Source of the DNA: an unicellular cyanobacterium SU2
GTDB taxonomy: Bacteria; Cyanobacteriota; Cyanobacteriia; Cyanobacteriales; Microcystaceae
Direction: 5' to 3'
NCBI GenBank assembly: GCA_002110465.1
Contig: NEED01000023.1
Coordinates: 557,287 to 621,286, forward strand
DNA: 64,000 bases
The translations under genes and the position numbers were made by a program. The notes under the pieces were generated by a model, which was not told the origin of the DNA, searched no databases, and saw nothing but the letters and a program-made list of their open reading frames with translations. Shown here in pieces: positions 56,382-64,000 of the stretch. Position 1 is the first letter of the stretch; every line of letters starts with the position of its first letter.

Positions 56382-58070
56382 TCAACGTGCCTCAAACAGC
56401 CCATTCTCAGGTAAATTACTGACCGAACGTTGTAAAGCATTGAGGGATTGATTGTAGCCGATAATTGCACTTAGAAAATCACCCCGTGATCGGCTGAGAT
56501 CCCGTTGAGCGTTAATAACATCAGTTTGTGTTCCTACTCCTGCCTGGAAACGCAAACGAGCTAGTCGTAAGGCTTCTTCATCCCGTTCGACGTTGGTACG
56601 GGTACTTACAATATTTTCCCGATTAGCAATCAGGTTGTAATAGGCCTCCTCTACTTCAAGACGAATGGCATTGCGTTGTCTAGCAAAGTTAGTGTTAGCA
56701 AGATCTATATTGCGTTCGGCTCGTCTAGCTCCAGCGAAAGCTCTCCCCCCATCAAAGATGCGCCACCGAACCCGTGCTTCAAAAGTCCAGTCCGTGAGGA
56801 CAGGAACCCCATCATCTAAGTTTTCTCGTGCATCATATTCTGCCAGGAAACTGACTTGGGGTCTAATTTCTGAGAGGGCAATATCACGGTCTTGTTGACT
56901 AATCTCTCGTTGTACTAATTGTTGTTCTAACTCAGCGCGATTTTTATAGGCACGGACAATGGTTTCATCAAGGGTCATCGCCCAAGTCCCAGCTTCGGAA
57001 ATTTCATCGGCGGCGGTTAATTCAACGTGCTGTCCCACACTGAGAATTTCGGACAAACTTCGTCTAGCGGTTCGCTGGTTGGCGATCGCCCGCGTCAATT
57101 CTTGATTAGCTCTGGCTAAGTCGGCCTCACCTCGTAGTACATCAAATCTGGTTCCCAAGCCAGCTTGTTCGAGTAAACGAGCATCCCTTAAGGTTTGACT
57201 CGCATTTTCCACATCTGCTTGGGCAATAGCCACCTGAGCATCGGCGTTTTGTAAGCTGTAGTACCGATCTGTTGTTTCAAAGCGAGTTTGTTCAGAAATT
57301 CGTTCGACTTCTAGCTCTTGACTGCGGATTTCTCGTTCAGCCCGTATAATTTGAGCCAATCGTTCACCTCCACCATAAATAGTGTAGTTGAGCGTTGCTA
57401 AAGCTCGAAGGTCGGTAAAGGTTTCAGCACTGGTTTCTTCAGGAATTAAACTTCCGAGTTGATTGGTACCGCCACCGAATACTCGATCATTTCTAAACCG
57501 TACGGCACTGGCTCCAATATCTATCGTCGGAAACAAGTCTGCTTGTTCAACTTTTAAACGCGCCTGACGCTCTTCTAGTTCAATGCGAGAGGCTTGAAGT
57601 TCCCTATTATTGCGTAATGCTAGAGAAATCGCTTGATCTAAAGTAATGGGTTGACGAATGGTAGTCTCCACTTCCGAGGGTTTGGTAGGAAACATTAAGG
57701 GGTTGCCACTAGGGTTCAGGTTGTTAGGCGGCAACTTTTCTAAGATGGTTGAGGATGAATCAACTGATTGGGGAACAGTTAACTGGGATCTCGGTTCAGG
57801 GTTAGCTTGAGCAGAGGATTTATTGGTGGTTGAGGGCGTTTGTTTGGATGTAGGTTCCCTCATCTGCTTAATCTCCGTCACACGAGGGTTAGTCTTCTCT
57901 ACCTTAGATTGTTTATCTAGGGATGATAAAGAAGCTTCCTGAGAGTTTATTGGGGTTGTATCTTGAGCTTTGACAGAGGATGACGGCAGTTGGGCTGCTA
58001 CTGATGCCCCCCAAACTAAAGCTAGAAAAATACTTGCACTCATACTCACACACAAACGTAAAACAAACAT
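56382..58070 (-). CDS. TolC-family outer membrane efflux protein
   Basis: 562 residues. Signal peptide SMSASIFLALVWGASVAAQ at the N-terminus, then a long polar S/T/P/Q linker (about 30-140) typical of cyanobacterial TolC proteins. Two OEP repeats follow: ALRNNRELQASRIELEERQA and later LRLARLRFQAGVGTQTDVIN, the latter being the conserved C-terminal repeat motif. It forms the trimeric exit duct for RND, ABC or type I export systems; the Anabaena homologue is HgdD. No inner-membrane partner lies in the window. Confidence 0.9.
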   Translation of the reverse strand: MFVLRLCVSMSASIFLALVWGASVAAQLPSSSVKAQDTTPINSQEASLSSLDKQSKVEKTNPRVTEIKQMREPTSKQTPSTTNKSSAQANPEPRSQLTVPQSVDSSSTILEKLPPNNLNPSGNPLMFPTKPSEVETTIRQPITLDQAISLALRNNRELQASRIELEERQARLKVEQADLFPTIDIGASAVRFRNDRVFGGGTNQLGSLIPEETSAETFTDLRALATLNYTIYGGGERLAQIIRAEREIRSQELEVERISEQTRFETTDRYYSLQNADAQVAIAQADVENASQTLRDARLLEQAGLGTRFDVLRGEADLARANQELTRAIANQRTARRSLSEILSVGQHVELTAADEISEAGTWAMTLDETIVRAYKNRAELEQQLVQREISQQDRDIALSEIRPQVSFLAEYDARENLDDGVPVLTDWTFEARVRWRIFDGGRAFAGARRAERNIDLANTNFARQRNAIRLEVEEAYYNLIANRENIVSTRTNVERDEEALRLARLRFQAGVGTQTDVINAQRDLSRSRGDFLSAIIGYNQSLNALQRSVSNLPENGLFEAR

Positions 58071-58366
58071 AGGATTTATCGGAATTTGAGTAGAATCGAT
58101 GATAAGCTTGTCAACTAAATTTGACTTAAGAAATCATCGTGTTTTGTAATCTTGACTCGTTAGTTATATAAGTTACAGTATTTTCAAATAGGAGGGAATA
58201 GGATTTGTTTCTAATTAAACTATCAGGCTCTAATTGAGACATTGAGGCAGTGTCTCCCAATCTTCCCTAGATCACTCTTGAGAACAATTAGATAGTCATC
58301 CTGAAGGCTCCAAGGAGTAGTATTGGGACTAAGGGAAACTTATTTAGAAGGTTTCCTCAAAATTGA

Positions 58367-59791
58367 CTAACCCAGCGATCGCATTAATCCAAAAAAGCGA
58401 CGGAGAATATTTTGCAAGACTTTATTGGCTGCAAATTTTCTTTTCTGTAATAATAAACCGGCCTTACTATTAACCTCAGCTAAAGTCGGATAAATATGAA
58501 TCCCTGTTAAAGCAGAAACTTTAAGGTTATTGGACATTGCTAAGACAATTTCATGAATTAATTCCCCTGCTGCTTTTCCTACTAAATGCGCGCCTAAAAT
58601 TTCACCATTTCCCTTGGTAATAATCTTAGCAAATCCTTGGGTGGCTCCTTCGGCTAAAGCGCGATCAACATCAGTAAAGTCTTGTTTAAGGACATAAACA
58701 TCTTTTCCATACTGTTCTTGGGCTTCAGTTTCTGTTAACCCAACTCTGGCTAATTCTGGGTCGGTAAAGGTTGCCCAAGGAATTACCCGATAACTCACTT
58801 TACTCAAGGGAACAAGTAAGGCATTTTTCAAGATTGTTACTGCTTCATGGGAGGCCACATGAGTGAATTGATAACCACCAATCACATCTCCGCATCCATA
58901 GATTTTCGGGTTAGTGGTTTGCAGTTTTTGATTAACGTTAATGCCTTTTGTACTATATTCAACTCCAGCTACTTGCAGGTTAAGAGATTCTAGATTGGGT
59001 GAACGTCCTGCTGATACTAAAATCTCATCGACAATTATTTTATTGTCACCGGCCCAAACATATTTTTTTCCTTCAATAACTTCTACTTTTTTAGCTCTAG
59101 TATTATTAATAATGACTATTCCTTCTTCTCGGAATTGCTGTTCTACTATTTTGGCAGCTTCGGGGTCTTCTTTGGGTAAAATGTGAGAACGACTATTAAT
59201 TAAGGTTACTTTACTTCCTAAACGATAGAACGCTTGACCTAATTCACATCCAATAGGACCTGCACCAATAATGGCTAGAGACTCAGGACGTTCTGTTAAA
59301 GAAAATACCTGTTCGTTGGTTAAATAACCTGCTTCTTCTAGACCAGGAATAGGAGGGACAGCAGGTCGGGAACCTGTGGCAATGACAAAAGCTCTTGCTT
59401 TGAGTTTTCTTCCGTTAACTTCAAAGGTATTTTTATTAATAAATTGACCTGAACCAAAGATTACTTCTACTCCTAATCCTTCAAATCTTTCGGGGGAGTC
59501 ATGGGGTTCAATTTTGCCAATTACTTTTTGAACGTGAGCGATCGCTTCTTTAAAGTGAATGGTTGGGGGATTGGTATATACCCCAAAACGTTCACTGTGT
59601 TTTACCTCATAAGCAATTCTAGAGGCATGAATCAAGGATTTACTCGGAACACAGCCATACCACAAACAATCCCCTCCTAGGCGATGTTTTTCCACTAGGG
59701 CAACTTTGGCGTTTAATTGGGCTGCGGCACCAGCTACTACTAACCCCCCAGACCCTCCACCAATCACAACGATATCATAATCAACAGCCAT
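58367..59791 (-). CDS. Pyridine nucleotide-disulfide oxidoreductase, mercuric-reductase-like
   Basis: 474 residues. FAD-binding IVVIGGGSGGLVVAGAAAQL, redox-active GGDCLWYGCVPSK with CxxxxC, NAD(P)H site IIGAGPIGCELGQAF and the C-terminal HIYPTLAEV dimerisation region with the His of lipoamide dehydrogenase-type enzymes. The N-terminal HMA domain and C-terminal Cys pair of true MerA are absent, so it is a MerA/Lpd-like enzyme. Related cyanobacterial proteins reduce metals or dithiols. Substrate unknown. Monocistronic. Confidence 0.88.
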   Translation of the reverse strand: MAVDYDIVVIGGGSGGLVVAGAAAQLNAKVALVEKHRLGGDCLWYGCVPSKSLIHASRIAYEVKHSERFGVYTNPPTIHFKEAIAHVQKVIGKIEPHDSPERFEGLGVEVIFGSGQFINKNTFEVNGRKLKARAFVIATGSRPAVPPIPGLEEAGYLTNEQVFSLTERPESLAIIGAGPIGCELGQAFYRLGSKVTLINSRSHILPKEDPEAAKIVEQQFREEGIVIINNTRAKKVEVIEGKKYVWAGDNKIIVDEILVSAGRSPNLESLNLQVAGVEYSTKGINVNQKLQTTNPKIYGCGDVIGGYQFTHVASHEAVTILKNALLVPLSKVSYRVIPWATFTDPELARVGLTETEAQEQYGKDVYVLKQDFTDVDRALAEGATQGFAKIITKGNGEILGAHLVGKAAGELIHEIVLAMSNNLKVSALTGIHIYPTLAEVNSKAGLLLQKRKFAANKVLQNILRRFFGLMRSLG

Positions 59792-59934
59792 AAACGTTTG
59801 CTCCTTTTTCTTTTATATTGCCCTGAATCTTCTTAAATTATTCCTATTGACCCTAATTAATCTGAGTTAAAGCTTAGAATAAAGTTAATTTATTATAATT
59901 TTTCATAAGTTTAGATTTCATCACCTGTTAACCA

Positions 59935-60396
59935 TTAACTATTAACTTTTAAAGCTTGTTCCCGTTGCTGAAGATATCGTCTATGATTAATCCATTTTCC
60001 TTGTTTAATAAATCCCCAATTTCTAATTTTAACCCCTCGAAAAAATAAACTCCATGATCCCTGAGATCCTTCTTTAATTTCTATTCGGTGAAGACAACGG
60101 GGGGAACGAATCCGAAAATGTCCTGGACCACGCCAAAATTTTCCTTCTGGGGTAATTTCCCAATAGCCTCCTTTCAAAACTAGGGTAGCGTACCACCACG
60201 GATGATCATGTAAATCATCGGGGTCACTGAGGCAAATGTAATGTAACATCAAATTAAACGGAAGATTTCGTGCCGATTCTTCTTCAGTGATTTTATCAGG
60301 AAATATAAGATAATAACGTACCATATAGGGAGTTAACCCGTCTCGATCATAGATGATTCGCTTACGACCGATTTTTTCTAACAATTTTAATAGCAT
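59935..60396 (-). CDS. Cupin-like conserved protein
   Basis: 153 residues. A beta-rich core with the metal-binding-like segment DDLHDHPWWYATLVLKGGYW and a second SPRCLHRIEIKEG, reminiscent of the two cupin motifs. The N-terminus (LLEKIGRKRIIYDRDG) is basic, and the C-terminus ends in KWINHRRYLQQREQ. Function unknown. Its start lies 5 bp from the stop of the ABC gene upstream on the same strand, so the two form one operon. Confidence 0.72.
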   Translation of the reverse strand: MLLKLLEKIGRKRIIYDRDGLTPYMVRYYLIFPDKITEEESARNLPFNLMLHYICLSDPDDLHDHPWWYATLVLKGGYWEITPEGKFWRGPGHFRIRSPRCLHRIEIKEGSQGSWSLFFRGVKIRNWGFIKQGKWINHRRYLQQREQALKVNS

Positions 60397-60401
60397 AAGC
60401 T

Positions 60402-62306
60402 TTAGGGAGTTTTACTCTCTAACCAAGAAAGTTCTTCGGGAAAATGGGGAATTGAATTAATTAACTTTTGAGTATATTCCTTGGTGGGACTATTAATAAT
60501 CGTATCAGCAGATGCGAGTTCTTCTATTTTTCCTTTATTCATCACCATAATGCGATCGCTCATAAATCTCACCACGCTTAAATCGTGGGAAATAAAAATA
60601 TAGGTTAATTCAAATTCTTTTTGTAAGTCCTTTAATAAATTCAACACTTGTGCTTGTACCGATACATCCAAAGCAGAGACGGACTCATCACAGATTATAA
60701 ACCGAGGATTAAGTGCTAAGGCTCTAGCAATACAAACCCGTTGTCTTTGTCCTCCTGAAAATTCATGGGGATAGCGGTTACTCCAATTAGCCTCTAAACC
60801 CACTTTATCTAAAAGATATGCGACCCGTTCTTTTTTTTGTTTCGTATTTCCTCCAGTTTGATGAATCTCCATGGGTTCATTGATAGCCTGACCAATGGTC
60901 AAACGAGGGTTAAGAGAATTATAGGGATTTTGGAAGACAATTTGCATTTCTCGACGTAAACGACGTAATGCTTTGCTACCAGTCGAATATTTATGAATGG
61001 GATATTTTTCAAAGTGAATTTGTCCTTTGGTTGCAGGAATTAGCCTTAAAATTGTTCTTGCTAAGGTTGATTTTCCACAACCAGATTCTCCGACTAATCC
61101 TAATGTTTCTCCTGCGTAAACTTCAAAACTAATGTCATTAACTGCTTTAAAAGTATCTTTTTTTCGCCCAAAAATGCCAGATTTACCAAACTCAACCGTT
61201 AGGTTATCTACTTTTAATAAAGGTTCTGGTTGCTGTAATAAACTTGCTAAATGCTGGCGTTCTTCTTCGGGGGAAACAATTTTATAGTTAATTTTTTCAA
61301 GTTGATTATTTTCCTGAGAATTAACAAGATGAGGCTTCAGAAAATCCCCGACGGTGGGTAGTCTATCTAATTGCGGTTCTAAACGGGGACGACAAGCTAA
61401 TAACCCTTTTGTATATTCGTGTTGAGGATGATAGAGTATTTGCTCTTTTGGTCCTTGTTCGACAATTTCTCCCTGGTACATTACCACGACTTTGTCAGCA
61501 ATTTCATTGATTACTCCTAAGTCATGGGAGATAAAAATCATTGACATATCTTGATGTTCTTCACTTTTACATAAATCCCTCAACAATCTTAAAATTTCTG
61601 CTTGGACAGTAACATCAAGAGCCGTTGTTGGTTCATCCGCAATGAGCAGGGTTGGGTTACAAGAAATTGCCATAGCAATCATCACCCGTTGTAGTTGTCC
61701 TCCTGATAGTTCATGGGGATAACGTTTCAAAAAACTCTCTTTTTCTTGAATAATGTAATTACTAATTTGTTGGCTAACTGAGCTAGATTTTTGATTTTTG
61801 GGAGAAGAAATATCAGCTAAATATTTTTGTTCTAATTGTTCGTCACTCGGAAAAACTTTAACCTCTTGAAGAAGCGCGATCGCTTGATTTTTGGCTTGAC
61901 TCAAAGTAACCTTTTTTTGATGAAGTTGAATGGCTTCTGTTAATTGATAACCAATGGTATAAACAGGATTAAAAGAACTCATGGGTTCTTGAAAAATCAT
62001 GGCAATTTTTCCCCCTCGGTAGTCTTGCCATTTTTTAGCATCTCGTTTAAGTTTACTGAGTTTTTCTGGGGTTTCAGCCGGATAAAAGTTAATTTCTCCT
62101 TTGGTAATTTGACCAGGGGTAGGAATTAATCCCATAATTGCCAAAGAAGTGATCGATTTTCCTGAACCCGACTCCCCAACAATGCCTAAAATGTCCCCTC
62201 GTTGCAGTTGAAAACTAATTTCATCTACCGCAACAACAGGGTCAGATTTTCCTTCTTGGGGAAACTCAACGCGAAGGTTGCAAACATCGAGAACCGTATC
62301 ACTCAT
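60402..62306 (-). CDS. Fused OppD-OppF-type ABC transporter ATPase
   Basis: 634 residues with two complete ATPase modules. The first has Walker A GESGSGKS (about 45), signature LSGGQLQRV and Walker B LLIADEPTTALDV; the second has GESGCGKS (about 405), FSGGQRQRV and FIICDESVSALDV. Each module is followed by the oligopeptide/dipeptide C-terminal region with a Cys-containing loop near ACRPRLEPQ in the first. It would energise uptake of peptides, nickel or similar substrates with permease subunits that are encoded elsewhere. A 5 bp gap separates it from the cupin-like gene. Confidence 0.92.
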   Translation of the reverse strand: MSDTVLDVCNLRVEFPQEGKSDPVVAVDEISFQLQRGDILGIVGESGSGKSITSLAIMGLIPTPGQITKGEINFYPAETPEKLSKLKRDAKKWQDYRGGKIAMIFQEPMSSFNPVYTIGYQLTEAIQLHQKKVTLSQAKNQAIALLQEVKVFPSDEQLEQKYLADISSPKNQKSSSVSQQISNYIIQEKESFLKRYPHELSGGQLQRVMIAMAISCNPTLLIADEPTTALDVTVQAEILRLLRDLCKSEEHQDMSMIFISHDLGVINEIADKVVVMYQGEIVEQGPKEQILYHPQHEYTKGLLACRPRLEPQLDRLPTVGDFLKPHLVNSQENNQLEKINYKIVSPEEERQHLASLLQQPEPLLKVDNLTVEFGKSGIFGRKKDTFKAVNDISFEVYAGETLGLVGESGCGKSTLARTILRLIPATKGQIHFEKYPIHKYSTGSKALRRLRREMQIVFQNPYNSLNPRLTIGQAINEPMEIHQTGGNTKQKKERVAYLLDKVGLEANWSNRYPHEFSGGQRQRVCIARALALNPRFIICDESVSALDVSVQAQVLNLLKDLQKEFELTYIFISHDLSVVRFMSDRIMVMNKGKIEELASADTIINSPTKEYTQKLINSIPHFPEELSWLESKTP

Positions 62307-62527
62307 ACTCCTAGCCCATTAGATTTAAGACCAATTGTAATAGATTCTTTCTCGAAGAGGTTGATTAATTTGATTAACTTAAAAGCGTACCAAAGTTGCT
62401 TTGTTTGGTGTTTCTCCCCTCTTACCTTCTCCCACTCTATGTAATATTAGGCTCTCAACTGATACTAAATACTTTTTTGATGGGAATACTACTAAGGTAG
62501 GGAATTAGGTCATCATCAGTCACGATC

Positions 62528-63646
62528 ATGAAAGTTAAGCTCATTGCTCTAAGCTTAGGAATTAGTAGTCTTGTTGTCGGAGGGTTAGCAGGATTAACTT
62601 ACATCGTTAACTTACCTTATCCGATGATTCGCCGTCCTGTGGCTAGAGTTGCACCTATTCTATTATTACCAAGTTATATGAGCATGGATCGCAACTATCG
62701 AGAGGCGATCGCTCACGTTGAACAAGCAGATCAATTAGTCAACTCTCCTTCAAGTTTTGCTGACATCACTTTAGGTGAAAAAAAGGTTCAAGCGGCTCAA
62801 AATAACCTTGATGCTTTACCCGTATGGTTTTTAGGCTACGAACCCAAATTTTACTGTCGTGTGTTTAGTTGCAGTTGGAGGTTTACCTTTGATGAATTTA
62901 AACAAGCGAGAACCCAAGTCGGACGCATGGAAGCTATTGTTTTTCAACAAAAAAATGCCATAACTCAATATGAAAAAGCTGAACAACTTCTACAAACTGC
63001 CAAACAAGATTATCAAAAAGCCAAGAATTTACAGCAACAACAAGCGATACTGACTACCTGGCAAAATTCCCTGGATGAACTCCACCAACTTCCTCCGTCT
63101 ACCTTCGCTGCGACCCTTGCTAGTGCTAAATTAGAGGCTTATCAACGAGATTTTCAACAGATAGCTGGTAATATCGTTGGCCTTAAACAAACCAATATCA
63201 TGATCGAAGCGGCTCAAAAATTTAGTTTAGCTGCGGCGACTAATTGCAAAAATGCGCCCCATATTACTGAAAAATGGCAACAGTGCGCTAATTTATGGCA
63301 ACAAGCCATTGACCGTCTCCAAACTGTTAATCCCAAAGAACCAGGTTATGTAGAATCTCAAACTTTAATCGCTCAATATAAAACCAACCTAGGCGCGGTA
63401 GAAATTCGCCAAAAGACTGAAAAAGCTTCAGTACAGGCTTTTGAGCAAGCACAAGCTAAAATACAACAACTTCAGTCTAAGTTTGCTCAGGGGGTACAGC
63501 CCCACCAACGCAGTTTGTTTATCAGTGAGTTACAAGGAACCATTAATCAATTGCAAAAAGTACAATCACAAACGACGGTTTATAATCAAGCTCAAGAGTT
63601 GTTAAAGTTAGCCCAAGCTAAGTTACAAGAAGTTTCATCTTTATAA
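62528..63646 (+). CDS. Membrane-anchored coiled-coil protein
   Basis: 372 residues. A signal anchor (LIALSLGISSLVVGGLAGLTYIV) is followed by a short conserved region (PYPMIRRPVARVAPILLLPS) and a CRVFSC cysteine pair. The remaining 270 residues are Q/A/K-rich helix with repeated units such as KAEQLLQTAKQDYQKAK, probably a long periplasmic coiled coil. Family not recognised. The downstream methyltransferase starts 51 bp later. Confidence 0.72.
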   Translation: MKVKLIALSLGISSLVVGGLAGLTYIVNLPYPMIRRPVARVAPILLLPSYMSMDRNYREAIAHVEQADQLVNSPSSFADITLGEKKVQAAQNNLDALPVWFLGYEPKFYCRVFSCSWRFTFDEFKQARTQVGRMEAIVFQQKNAITQYEKAEQLLQTAKQDYQKAKNLQQQQAILTTWQNSLDELHQLPPSTFAATLASAKLEAYQRDFQQIAGNIVGLKQTNIMIEAAQKFSLAAATNCKNAPHITEKWQQCANLWQQAIDRLQTVNPKEPGYVESQTLIAQYKTNLGAVEIRQKTEKASVQAFEQAQAKIQQLQSKFAQGVQPHQRSLFISELQGTINQLQKVQSQTTVYNQAQELLKLAQAKLQEVSSL

Positions 63647-63697
63647 TCATCAATTATCAATCATCAGAAAATTATAGTAAGCAAGATAGAACCCACG

Positions 63698-64000
63698 ATG
63701 AACACAGAATACGATGATATAGCTTCTTTATATCAACAAGTATATAACGTTCCCTTTTCTCGATATGTTGATAGCTATAGTTACTTTGAAAAACTCGGCG
63801 ATTTAACTAATAAATCGATCCTCGATTTAGGGTGTGGCGGAGGATTTTATACTAGAGAACTTAAACGAAGAGGCGCATCTAAAGTAGTGGGAGTTGATCA
63901 ATCTTCTATGATGCTAAAGGTAGCTCAACAAGAAGAAACAGAAAATCCTCAGAACATTGAATATATTTTATTAGATGCAGGAGCAGTGGGAAAGATAGGA
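63698..64000 (+). CDS. SAM-dependent class I methyltransferase (3' end outside window)
   Basis: 101 codons from ATG 63698 to the window edge. Motif I ILDLGCGGGFYTRELKRRG is a clear SAM-binding loop, motif post-I is VVGVDQSSMMLKVA, and a motif II-like YILLDAGAV follows. The acceptor is unknown. The frame is uninterrupted. Confidence 0.88.
   Translation, partial: MNTEYDDIASLYQQVYNVPFSRYVDSYSYFEKLGDLTNKSILDLGCGGGFYTRELKRRGASKVVGVDQSSMMLKVAQQEETENPQNIEYILLDAGAVGKIG

Overview
The window is a 64 kb piece of a cyanobacterial chromosome. The evidence is the cytochrome b6f pair petC-petA, the myxoxanthophyll genes cruF-cruG, a chloroplast-type pheophorbide a oxygenase homologue, the cyanobacteria-specific PDZ/radical-SAM-like DUF512 protein, and at least 30 copies of the HIP1 octamer GCGATCGC, roughly one per 2 kb. 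AT-rich codon use and gene content point to a unicellular Cyanothece/Crocosphaera-like lineage (inference). Most genes are housekeeping, in short operons or alone on alternating strands.

Layout. 1-6.8 kb: a truncated polytopic membrane protein, a YqaE/Pmp3 peptide, a coiled-coil protein, a J-domain/pentapeptide fusion, tsaC, a degenerate histidine kinase, a GNAT enzyme and an NlpC/P60 peptidase. 6.8-16.5 kb: an amidase, petCA, a Rieske oxygenase, DUF512, ExoD, ahcY and a DUF389 protein. 17-26 kb: a SNF2 ATPase, a RimB-like protease, cruFG, a GNAT enzyme and ruvX. 26-28.3 kb: a decayed type II restriction-modification locus in which the TdeIII-like nuclease is broken and the C5 methyltransferase is intact. 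28.6-40.8 kb: dps, lgt, a LOG-like protein, a zinc-ribbon peptide, a CaCA exchanger, a HicA-like toxin with a non-HicB partner, hisN-like, a Dabb protein, hisC, htpG and a membrane-anchored unknown. 40.8-51.2 kb: gyrB, a CbbX-like AAA ATPase, a tiny membrane peptide, a UbiD-like decarboxylase, a ClC-CBS-USP transporter, an IMPase-like phosphatase and an alpha/beta hydrolase. 51.3-56.3 kb: the most accessory part, with a small acidic ORF coupled to a Dam methylase fused to a ParB-like domain, an AGCS symporter, and a tnpB-only IS element. 56.4-64 kb: TolC, a mercuric-reductase-like flavoprotein, a cupin-like protein, a fused OppD-OppF ATPase, a coiled-coil membrane protein and the start of a methyltransferase.

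The most unusual material is in small repeats. A roughly 150-170 bp MITE-like element with imperfect terminal inverted repeats occurs twice in full and once as an end fragment. Short hairpin repeats have inserted into coding sequence. The TnpB gene carries two: a 49 bp nested palindrome inserted in frame, and a 26 bp repeat that shifts the frame at its C-terminus and also lies in the predicted omega RNA. Removing the 26 bp by eye restores a plausible longer C-terminus. Other leads are the Dam-ParB fusion, the HicA pairing, the broken restriction enzyme, a direct-repeat operator candidate before dps, and a ClC protein lacking the gating glutamate.
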